Shown here: in pieces, positions 17,225-24,109 of the stretch | Numbering within the stretch: position 1 is the stretch's first letter | How the letters are laid out: each line of letters starts with the position of its first letter | Source: an uncultured Campylobacter sp. | Lineage (GTDB): Bacteria; Campylobacterota; Campylobacteria; Campylobacterales; Campylobacteraceae | Reading direction: 5' to 3' | DNA: 28,156 bases | Assembly: GCF_938045535.1 (NCBI RefSeq) | Contig: NZ_CALIMQ010000244.1 | Location: 1-28,156 of the forward strand | Notes under the pieces: model-generated | The model's input: only the letters and a program-made list of their open reading frames with translations | What the model was told of the DNA's origin: nothing | Databases searched by the model: none | Made by a program: the position numbers and the translations under genes

Positions 17225-17312
17225 AGATGGGTGTCCGAGCGGTTGAAGGAGCACGCCTGGAACGCGTGTAAAGTGCAAGCTTTCGAGGGTTCGAATCCCT
17301 TCCCATCTGCCA
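17225..17312 (+). tRNA. tRNA-Ser (anticodon GGA)
   Basis: 88 bases. The acceptor stem AGATGGG pairs with CCCATCT, with discriminator G and encoded CCA. The D arm has GAGCGGTTGAAGGAGC, the anticodon loop is CTGGAAC (GGA), a long class II variable arm (AAAG/CTTT stem) follows, and the T loop is TTCGAAT. Confidence 0.97.
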
Positions 17313-17543
17313 CTATCTTAAAATTTCATCCCCGCAAAGCTCTGAAATTTCGCTTTCCCACTCGGCGTAAATTTTATAAATTTAAAGCCAAAATTCCACC
17401 CTCGCCGCAAATTTAACGATCAAAGATAAAATTTCCTCTGCCGAAAATCAAACCCGAAAGCCGCCTAAATCTTATCTCTGCGCCCGCCGTTTACCGATAT
17501 TGCGCTAAAATTCCTTTTAAATTTCACTTTGAAGGAGAGAAAA

Positions 17544-18497
17544 ATGAGTGAAGAAAAAAGTTGTGCCTGTGCACACGCAAAATCCCAAAACGTAACCGAT
17601 GCGCCGGGCAACAACACCGTATTTATGATCTGGCGCTTTGGTGCGGGCAAGACCGCCTGCAAAAAGGCTTTCGAGAGGCTTTGCGGTTTGGTGATAAATT
17701 TAAACAAAACCGCCGTTACGAGATTCGGCGCGGCTAGCGAAACAAGCTGCGTGCTGGGCGTGGGCTTTGAGGCGTGGAAAATGCTCGGCTTGCCGAAGCC
17801 TTTGCCGAAGGAGCTAAAAAATTTCGAAGAGATTAGGGGCGATAAACACGCTGCGCCCGCTACTGGAGGCGATATCCATATCCACATCAGAGCGGGGAAT
17901 CAGGCCGTTTGCTACGATATGGCAAGCGAGATCAGAGCCGCGCTAAAGGACGTTGCGACCTGCGAGGAGGAGATCTGCGGCTTTAAATACTACGACGGGC
18001 GCGCTATCATCGGCTTTGTGGACGGTACCGAAAACCCCCAGGGCGCAGATCGCGACTTTTTCGCCAAGGTAGGCGACGAAGATGCGGCGTACAAGGGCGG
18101 CAGCTATCTTTTCGTACAAAAATATATCCACGATATGAGCGCGTGGAACGCCGCGGGTGTCGACGAGCAGGAGCGCGTCATCGGGCGCAGCAAACAAAAC
18201 GATATCGAAATGAGCGAGGAGCTAAAGCCTAGCAACTCACATTCCGCCGCCGCCAACGTCGGCGACGACAAAAAGGTCGTGCGCGGCAATATGCCGTTTA
18301 TGCAGGGCGGCGAGACGGGAACCTACTTCATCGCCTACGCAAGCACCTTTAGCACGCTGGAGTTGATGCTTGAGAGCATGTTTATCGGCCGCCCGCGAGG
18401 CAACTACGACCGCCTGCTTGACTTCAGCACTGCAAAGACGGGCGCGCTCTTTTTCGCTCCGACTTTCGATATGCTCGAGGCTTACGATGCGGGCTAA
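17544..18497 (+). CDS. DyP-type heme peroxidase (YfeX-like)
   Basis: A 317-residue dye-decolorising-type peroxidase from the ATG at 17544, which has AAGGAG 7 bases upstream; the in-frame TTG at 17529 overlaps that site and is rejected. The GxxDG signature is GFVDG (157-161) with catalytic Asp160. The proximal heme ligand is most likely His233 (NSHSAAANV), and Arg247 (VVRGNMPF) matches the distal Arg. Other family segments are YLFVQKYIHDMSAWN (188-202), DEQERVIGRSKQNDIE, and the C-terminal GNYDRLLDFSTAKTGALFFAP. No Tat or Sec signal and no encapsulin-targeting tail are seen, so it should be cytosolic. It uses H2O2 to oxidise porphyrinogens, dyes or phenols; the real substrate is unknown. The N-terminus has a Cys-rich CACAHA stretch of unclear meaning. 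Confidence 0.93.
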   Translation: MSEEKSCACAHAKSQNVTDAPGNNTVFMIWRFGAGKTACKKAFERLCGLVINLNKTAVTRFGAASETSCVLGVGFEAWKMLGLPKPLPKELKNFEEIRGDKHAAPATGGDIHIHIRAGNQAVCYDMASEIRAALKDVATCEEEICGFKYYDGRAIIGFVDGTENPQGADRDFFAKVGDEDAAYKGGSYLFVQKYIHDMSAWNAAGVDEQERVIGRSKQNDIEMSEELKPSNSHSAAANVGDDKKVVRGNMPFMQGGETGTYFIAYASTFSTLELMLESMFIGRPRGNYDRLLDFSTAKTGALFFAPTFDMLEAYDAG

Positions 18498-18528
18498 ATT
18501 TAAATCACTTTAAATTTAAAGGCGCGCG

Positions 18529-19143
18529 ATGTTTTGCGATCTAAGCCCGTATCAGAGCAGGCGCTGCAAAGATATCATAGAGGGCAAAGTCGAAAATAGT
18601 GAAAACGTCAGGGGTCTGATAGAGTTCATAGACGCTAAATTTAAAACTCGAGCGATCAGTGCGTTTTACGGCGCGGGCAGGGACTCGGCGTGGCTTAAGA
18701 TCGTGCTTCGCTTCGATAAAGACGCCGCAAAAATCACCGATAAAAAGTGCATCGAGCGCTACCTCGCCCGCACGCCGCTTTTCGAGAAACTAAACAGACT
18801 TAAGAATTTTTATATCTCGGTCGAGTCCTTCGAGTCGCAGATCCGCACCGATCTGATCCAAGGCGCGGTAGAGGAGCTGCTGCGAAACCGAAACGAGCTT
18901 TTAGCGGCGCTTAAAATTTGGTATATCGCAGCGGTGTCCGACGCGCCCGTAGTTTTTTATTTCACGAGGCAGGACGCGGCGCACCGCGAAGGGGGCGGAA
19001 AGATAGAACGGCTGATAAGAAATTTGGTAGAGAAAGCGCAAGACGCCAAATACCTGAGCCACATGAAATTTAAGCTGTTTTTTGACAGCAAGGAGTTCGT
19101 GGATCTTGAGTGCGGCGGGAATTTGTTCTATTATTTTAAATAA
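18529..19143 (+). CDS. Hypothetical protein, no family recognised
   Basis: A 204-residue soluble protein without signal peptide or membrane segment. It is rich in Arg, Lys, Glu and Asp, with predicted alternating helices and strands (for example WLKIVLRFDKDAA, IQGAVEELLRNRNELLAALKIWY, APVVFYFTRQD, KFKLFFDSKEFVDLE). It starts 31 bases after the DyP peroxidase stop on the same strand with an AAAGG-type site, so it may be cotranscribed with it. It is intact, in contrast to the three genes that follow. No motif allows a function to be named. Confidence 0.6.
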   Translation: MFCDLSPYQSRRCKDIIEGKVENSENVRGLIEFIDAKFKTRAISAFYGAGRDSAWLKIVLRFDKDAAKITDKKCIERYLARTPLFEKLNRLKNFYISVESFESQIRTDLIQGAVEELLRNRNELLAALKIWYIAAVSDAPVVFYFTRQDAAHREGGGKIERLIRNLVEKAQDAKYLSHMKFKLFFDSKEFVDLECGGNLFYYFK

Positions 19144-19163
19144 AATTTAGCTAAGGAGCGAAA

Positions 19164-19468
19164 ATGGATGCGAAGCTTTACAGAAGGTAACGCAGCTCTC
19201 GCGAGGGCTTGAGGAGGGCGGCGTGCAGAGCCTAAAAGCGGCACTTGAGGAGGGCGGCGACAAGGTTAGCAAGACGCGAGCTCGCGTGATCTTGGGCGAA
19301 TACTACGTGATGAAAGGGGATTTCGCGCAGGCTAGGGAGCATCTAGGGTCCGTGGCGCAGGACGCCGAGCGACTGCGGGATCAATACGATGACCTGCTGG
19401 ACGATGAAATTTGCAGAGCCGATATGATTTTGGATATGATCGAGCGCTTCGGGTTTTTGGCGGAGTAA
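19164..19468 (+). pseudogene. Small helical TPR-like protein, one-base deletion near the start
   Basis: A strong ribosome site (AAGGAG, 5-base spacing) precedes ATG GAT GCG at 19164, but that frame stops after 8 codons. One base missing after GC at 19170-19171 would join it to the frame that is open to 19468, giving a continuous 101-residue protein beginning MDAEALQKVTQL. The reconstruction is supported because the length becomes a whole number of codons and the second frame has no start of its own except a GTG at 19223. The protein has two LEEGG copies and a TPR-like helix pair (ARVILGEYYVMKGDFAQAREHL). Function unknown. If expressed as read, only a GTG-initiated product of 81 residues is possible. 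Confidence 0.55.
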
Positions 19469-19539
19469 AACGGCTAGCGATATGCGGCGGCACAGTAAAC
19501 ATCGCGGCAGAAGAGATAAAATTTTAAGATCGAAGCGAA

Positions 19540-19831
19540 ATGTCGAAATACTCATTTGAAACTATAGAGTGGATGCTGCTAAATGCGTCCTTGAGGGCGG
19601 CGAGCCCGAGCTTAGCTTTCGCCTACGCGGCGCAGAGTATATGATCATCGCCTACGCCGATCTCGCTGCTCATTTCAAAGATGCGCGGACGAGGCGGGTG
19701 CAAATGCAAGCGGCGAGCGGTATTTCGCTACGCTGCGAGAGCTCTACGGCGCGCCGCAGATAGACGGACGCTCGCTAAAAGAGCTCTGGAGCGAGACGGA
19801 TGAGTTTTACTGCTTTGATTTCGAGCCGTGA
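19540..19831 (+). pseudogene. Small unknown protein broken by two one-base deletions
   Basis: Three successive frames fit together: MSKYSFETIE from 19540, then VDAAKCVLEGGEPELSFRLR from 19569 on through AYADLAAHFKDA, then DEAGANASGERYFATLRELY from 19688 to a TGA at 19831. Each junction requires one missing base (near 19567 and near 19685); with both restored the gene is exactly 98 codons (97 residues). The last frame ends in LKELWSETDEFYCFDFEP, which reads as a genuine protein C-terminus, and the overlapping frames read as noise beyond the junctions. No family is recognised. It may belong with the preceding TPR-like gene as part of a small accessory group. Confidence 0.5.
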
Positions 19832-20040
19832 GGCCTCGAAATTTCATGCGGCGATGCGGCAAGCGTACGCGGTACCGATACGCGGCGCCGATAAATTTCA
19901 ACGAAATAAAATTTTAAAAGGACGCAAGCTGGCTCTGCTTGGGATTGCATCGCTAAGGCGTGCGGCGCGAACGGCAAATTTAGCGCCGCAAAACGCCCGA
20001 GCCGCTAGCGGTAAATTTTAAAACGGGAGCAAAAAATTTA

Positions 20041-20762
20041 ATGAAAAATTTTAACGATAAGCCGCAAAGACCGCAGCCGCCGCAGTCCAAACAAAGTGCC
20101 GAGCGCCGAAATCCGCCGCAATTTGACAATAAACCCCTCGTCGTCAAAGACTACAACATAATAGTATTCTTTATTTATAATCTATTCTTCGCTCCCTTGG
20201 CGGTACCGGTATTTCTATACATAGGGGATATTTTTCCATACTATACGCCGTTTGTTTACGTAGCATTCGCATCGTGTCCTATCTCAACAGCGCCCATACG
20301 CGCTTTGTTCATTTGACGGATAGGAGTATCAACTACGTTAATAAAGGCAAAATCACGAAATCTATAAAATTCGATGAGATATCGCTCATAAAGCTCACCG
20401 CCACGCCGCTATTCGGACATATCGTCCCCGCTAGAAATTCCGCAGGCATTGTGCTTTCGTTCATAGTGATAGGCGTTGCGTTTGCCGGATTTTTACAGAG
20501 CCTTAGGGGATTTATAATTTTTATTATGAGCCTGACGGCATTAGTTTTGCCTTTTTTCATAGCCAAACTGATTTTTTCAAAGATCACGGAGGGGAAATTT
20601 AGCTTCCGTGCGATCGATACTTTGATCATCTACGACGGCAAGGGCGAATTTATCAGTTTTATGATGAGCGGAGCGGACTTTGAAAGAGTTTGCCGCTACA
20701 TGCTGAAAGAGCGGCAGATCAGCCCGTCAAAATTTCAAAAGCAGTTTGTGATATTTCAATAA
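20041..20762 (+). pseudogene. Multi-pass membrane protein of unknown function, one-base deletion
   Basis: A start at 20041 gives a Pro/Gln-rich cytosolic head (NDKPQRPQPPQSKQSAERRN) and two hydrophobic segments up to FVYVAF near 20268. The following residues (IVSYLNSAHTRFVHLTDRSI onward) are encoded in the next frame through to 20762. One missing base at about 20268 reconciles both and yields 240 residues. The second part has a strand-rich stretch (SINYVNKGKITKSIKFDEISLIKL) reminiscent of bacterial PH-like membrane proteins, two more transmembrane helices (about 20452-20574), and a soluble C-terminus. The PH-like idea is a weak resemblance only. It is the third consecutive frameshifted gene on this strand. 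Confidence 0.6.
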
Positions 20763-21007
20763 AAAGGCTTATTAGGCGATATCGGCGTTAAAATTTCAAA
20801 AGTCGTTTCGACTTCTTAAATTGATTTCAAGTTAAATTTGGGCGTAAATTTTATAATTTCGCATACGTTAAAATTTTACGGCGTGCACGTTAAATCATAC
20901 GATGCGCACGCTAAAATTTTACAGCGCGCGGTACGAAATTTCAAGACGCGCGGCGCGAAATTTGAAATTTCGCAAAATGCCGTGAATTTCAAAAAAATTC
21001 ACAAAAT
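20763..21007. other. AAATTT-rich intergenic stretch
   Basis: About 245 bases between convergent genes with no credible gene. It has a small hairpin AAGTCG-TTT-CGACTT (20800-20814) that could end transcription from the left, and repeated AAATTT/AAATTTTA units. Confidence 0.45.
20955..20973. repeat. Perfect inverted repeat built on AAATTT
   Basis: GCGAAATTT (20955-20963) and AAATTTCGC (20965-20973) form a 9-bp palindrome with a single central base. It is the cleanest example of the AAATTT-centred palindromes scattered through the intergenic DNA. Confidence 0.6.
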
Positions 21008-21042
21008 TTTGCGGAGCCGCGAAATTTTAAAAGCTCCGCAAA
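21008..21042 (-). terminator. Terminator of the TonB-dependent receptor gene
   Basis: TTTGCGGAGC (21008-21017) pairs perfectly with GCTCCGCAAA (21033-21042), a 10-bp stem starting 12 bases past the receptor stop codon. On the minus strand it is followed by AAAATTTTG. Stem quality and position make it a good intrinsic terminator. Confidence 0.65.
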
Positions 21043-21053
21043 TTTAGCTTACG

Positions 21054-23780
21054 CTACCACCGAATGCCCGCTTCCAGCCAAAACTGCCTGCCCGCCTCAT
21101 AGACCAGATCGAGCGAGGTGTCGCTGCTAAGTCTTGCTTTATTGCGCTTATTTAGGACGTTGTAAATGTCTAAATTCGTAAAAAATTCCACCTCGCCCGC
21201 CATCTTTTTAGCGTATCCGATGCGCGCATCCCAGCTGTAGCTTTTGCCGAGATTTACCTTTTCGTATTTATCGTATCTAGCAGGATACTTGCCCGCAGGC
21301 GTCCTGCCCGTGCGGGCGATCGCTTCTTGCGAGCCTTTAAACGAGAGGAAGTTATTCACGCTGATACCGTAGCTTGGAATTTTCGTGATGATGTTTAGGC
21401 TCGCAGTCCAAGGCCTAGCATAGTCCTGCGCTGGAAGCTCCGATAGCCTCATCAGCCTGCCATCGTATTCGACGATCTTTTCATCTTCGAGCGTTTCTCT
21501 ATCAAGCGATATGTCATAAAGGGTGTTGTTCGTTTTCATCTTGATGTGCTCAAAGTCCAGCTCAAAGCCATTTAGCGTACCGAAGGCCTCATAATCATCG
21601 ATCGTTTTAACGCCGAAGGTTAAAATTTTATTTTCGCTTCTGCCGTCATTAGTAAAGGTTTGATAGTTGTTTTGGTAGTTCGGATTCGGCGCTAGACCTA
21701 GATCTCTTCGCGTAGATTTGATGATCTGATCCCTGCCCTTGCGGCTTACATATTTGCCGAAAAACTCGAAATTCCCGAGCTTTTGCTTTGCCCCGAATAC
21801 CAGCTCATCCTCATAAGGCACCTTTAGCTCGTTAAATTTAGTTAGAGACGGGTCTTTTGGCAGTTGCGTCCAGTTTTGCGTATAGGCATTGCGTGGACGC
21901 GTGTAGGTAGTGGCAAGACCCTCTCGCCCTTCCCTTAATTTATAGGTAAAGAGATTGCGTCCGTAGTAGCGGTTTGCGCCGAAGCTAAGAATCGAACCGC
22001 CGTCGCCAAAAATATCGTAGTAGCTGTTAAATCTCGGCGCCGCAGTCGTTTGCTTCATATAATCGTCCCTATTTAATCTTACGCCCGGTCGCAAGGTAAG
22101 ATCGCCTATTTTTATCTCATCTTCCAGATAAACCGCCAAGCTTTTCATATCCACCTTGGTATTGCCCTTGTAATAACTTTTTCGCGTAAAAAACTGGCCG
22201 CTTCTACCACGCCTCGCAAAAGAATCGTCTATCGAGCAGAGCTCGTCATTCGGATCGCAAGCATTTACACCCGCAGGTAGCGGTGCTATTCCGCCAGCGG
22301 TCATAAACTCTTTTCTTACATTAAATTTAGCCTCTTGCTTTTTAAACTCAAAGCCTGTGATAAATCTATGCTTACTGCCGCCGAGATCAAATTCATTAAA
22401 CTCCAGATCCGCGTTGTATGAAAGGCTCTTTTGAGTCTGATCAAGATCCCCAAAGCCGCCCTCTATCGCCGAAGCGGATAAAATTTTACTACCCCAATTC
22501 TTTACGTTTGAGTATTGCCAAGCCCTATAATATTCATTCTCGGCATCACGCGAACTCTCCAGCTTGCTGTAGGATAAAATTTGATTAAATCTAGCAAAAT
22601 CGCCATCGTAGTCGGCTTTAAGCGCTAAATTTAAACCGCCCGATTTCATATCTGCGTATGAATCCTTGACGTGGTCGTTAAACATCTTGTTTCGCTCGGG
22701 CGCGTAGGTTACGCTAGGCGTGATAGTTAAGCGGTCGCTTGCATACCAAAGCGCTTTTAGGAAATAGTTGTCTATATTTCGCCTCTGAACTCGCTCGGTG
22801 ATGGTCGTATCTGCGTTGTATCTTCTGTCGTAGGCCTTGAGCGGAATTTTACTTCTAGTATTTGTGTAGCCGAACATCAAACCCAGATCTTCGGTAACGG
22901 TGCCCTCTAAATTTAACCTAGTGATCCACTTATCGAATCTCGGCTGATTTAGCGGAGTAGCGGAGTTTTCAAAGCTCTGTTCATCGCCGTAGATATGGTA
23001 CCTAGTCCAGCTATCCTCGGTGTGCTGCATTGAAAACTTGCCGTGAAAGCCCGCGCGCGGATCTCGCGTCTTAGCCTCCACTACGCCGCCGGTAAATCCG
23101 CCGTATTTGGCGGAGATGCCGCTATCGTGCACCTCGACGCTCCGTAAAAAATCGCTATCGATCGCCATACCTTGCGAGACGGAGTTCATCGTATCAAACG
23201 CCGAAAAGCGCGTAGGATTGCCGCCCGGATTTCTAGCGGGATCAAGATCGTTATTCATATTCGCGCCGTCAAGCATAAAGTTGTTTTGCCAATACTTCGC
23301 GCCGTTGATACTGATATTTGCGGGGCTGATCTCGCCCAGCGTCGTGCTCTGGCGGTTCGTGGAGCTGAATTGCACGTTTGGATTGGTGCGCAAAAGCTGC
23401 ACGAAGTCGCCGTTGCCGCTAGGCATCGACTCGATCATCGTTCTGCTTATCTTTTGCGTACCGCCGTAGCTATCGCCGACGCTCGTAAGGCTCGAGTCGA
23501 TGTTGCCGACGACGACTATTTCGGGAAATTTATAACTATTTATCGCCGCAGCGGAGCTCTGCGCGCCTGGGTTTTCTTTGGTAGAAACGCTCCTGGTTGC
23601 GTTATTTTCAGACGAATCCTGCGCAATGCTTAGACTGCAAAGGCACGCCGCGACTATCAAGGAGCGTGCAAGCCCCCCCCCGCAGCGATTTTGAGTGGAT
23701 TTCTCGCCTTTTACGGAAGCGGAATAATTGCGGCCTGCGCCGCTTTTACATGGCTTACAGGCCCAAAAACCGACAATCAT
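21054..23780 (-). CDS. TonB-dependent outer-membrane receptor with phase-variable G9 tract
   Basis: A 908-residue TonB-dependent receptor. The start ATG has AAGGAG 5 bases upstream. The N-terminal region is unusually long: about 38 polar, Cys-containing residues precede the hydrophobic core (LIVAACLCSLSIA, cleavage likely after 53). A TonB-box-like PEIVVVG sits at 86-92. The plug domain (about 100-235) has QLLRTNPNVQFSS, NISINGAKYWQNNFMLDGANM and VEVHDSGISAKYGGFTGGVVEA; the remainder is a 22-strand barrel ending in an aromatic residue (GIRW). These receptors import siderophores, heme, proteins or glycans using TonB energy; the ligand is not deducible. Codons 34-36 are a run of nine G (23673-23681), so slippage would switch expression off. 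It lies downstream of an M16 protease gene on the same strand (329-base gap), with its own promoter and terminator. Confidence 0.92.
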   Translation of the reverse strand: MIVGFWACKPCKSGAGRNYSASVKGEKSTQNRCGGGLARSLIVAACLCSLSIAQDSSENNATRSVSTKENPGAQSSAAAINSYKFPEIVVVGNIDSSLTSVGDSYGGTQKISRTMIESMPSGNGDFVQLLRTNPNVQFSSTNRQSTTLGEISPANISINGAKYWQNNFMLDGANMNNDLDPARNPGGNPTRFSAFDTMNSVSQGMAIDSDFLRSVEVHDSGISAKYGGFTGGVVEAKTRDPRAGFHGKFSMQHTEDSWTRYHIYGDEQSFENSATPLNQPRFDKWITRLNLEGTVTEDLGLMFGYTNTRSKIPLKAYDRRYNADTTITERVQRRNIDNYFLKALWYASDRLTITPSVTYAPERNKMFNDHVKDSYADMKSGGLNLALKADYDGDFARFNQILSYSKLESSRDAENEYYRAWQYSNVKNWGSKILSASAIEGGFGDLDQTQKSLSYNADLEFNEFDLGGSKHRFITGFEFKKQEAKFNVRKEFMTAGGIAPLPAGVNACDPNDELCSIDDSFARRGRSGQFFTRKSYYKGNTKVDMKSLAVYLEDEIKIGDLTLRPGVRLNRDDYMKQTTAAPRFNSYYDIFGDGGSILSFGANRYYGRNLFTYKLREGREGLATTYTRPRNAYTQNWTQLPKDPSLTKFNELKVPYEDELVFGAKQKLGNFEFFGKYVSRKGRDQIIKSTRRDLGLAPNPNYQNNYQTFTNDGRSENKILTFGVKTIDDYEAFGTLNGFELDFEHIKMKTNNTLYDISLDRETLEDEKIVEYDGRLMRLSELPAQDYARPWTASLNIITKIPSYGISVNNFLSFKGSQEAIARTGRTPAGKYPARYDKYEKVNLGKSYSWDARIGYAKKMAGEVEFFTNLDIYNVLNKRNKARLSSDTSLDLVYEAGRQFWLEAGIRW
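23673..23681 (-). repeat. Homopolymeric G9 tract (contingency locus)
   Basis: Nine consecutive C on the plus strand, read as GGG GGG GGG (Gly34-36) in the receptor gene. It is positioned between the start codon and the signal-peptide core. Campylobacters use poly-G runs of 8 or more for slipped-strand phase variation. The length seen here keeps the gene in frame (ON). Confidence 0.85.
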
Positions 23781-23854
23781 CTTTTCTCCTTTTTTGAAAA
23801 TAAAAATTAAGACTGAGGAAATTTAGCCAATAATATTTTAAATTTCAATAAAAG

Positions 23855-23869
23855 TGATAACAATTATAC
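23855..23869 (-). promoter_or_regulatory. -10 region with Fur-like repeat upstream of the receptor gene
   Basis: On the minus strand, TATAAT (complement of 23863-23868) lies about 83 bases before the receptor start. It overlaps TGATAACAATTATAC (plus-strand reading), an imperfect inverted repeat resembling half of a Fur box. Iron control is an inference from this weak match and the gene type. The remainder of the 329-base gap (23781-24109) has no gene. Confidence 0.35.
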
Positions 23870-24109
23870 GACTTATGCAATCAATAGAAAAAATGTAACA
23901 AAATAGCGATATATCGGCGAGATAAATCTATTTCAAAATAAAATTTACCTAAAATCTATGCACGGTACAGATGGGCTTAATTGAGTTTTATTCTTGGGTA
24001 TATTTTTAAAGCACATAAATTTGCGGCGCCGAAATTTGCCGTGCAAGCGCCGTTAAATTTAAACGCACCTAGCAAATTTAACGAGCAAAATTTAGATGCG
24101 CCTAGCCTG

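Noticed and set aside
17544..18497. DyP peroxidase as encapsulin cargo
   Set aside because: The C-terminus ends at LEAYDAG without a targeting peptide, and no encapsulin gene is nearby.
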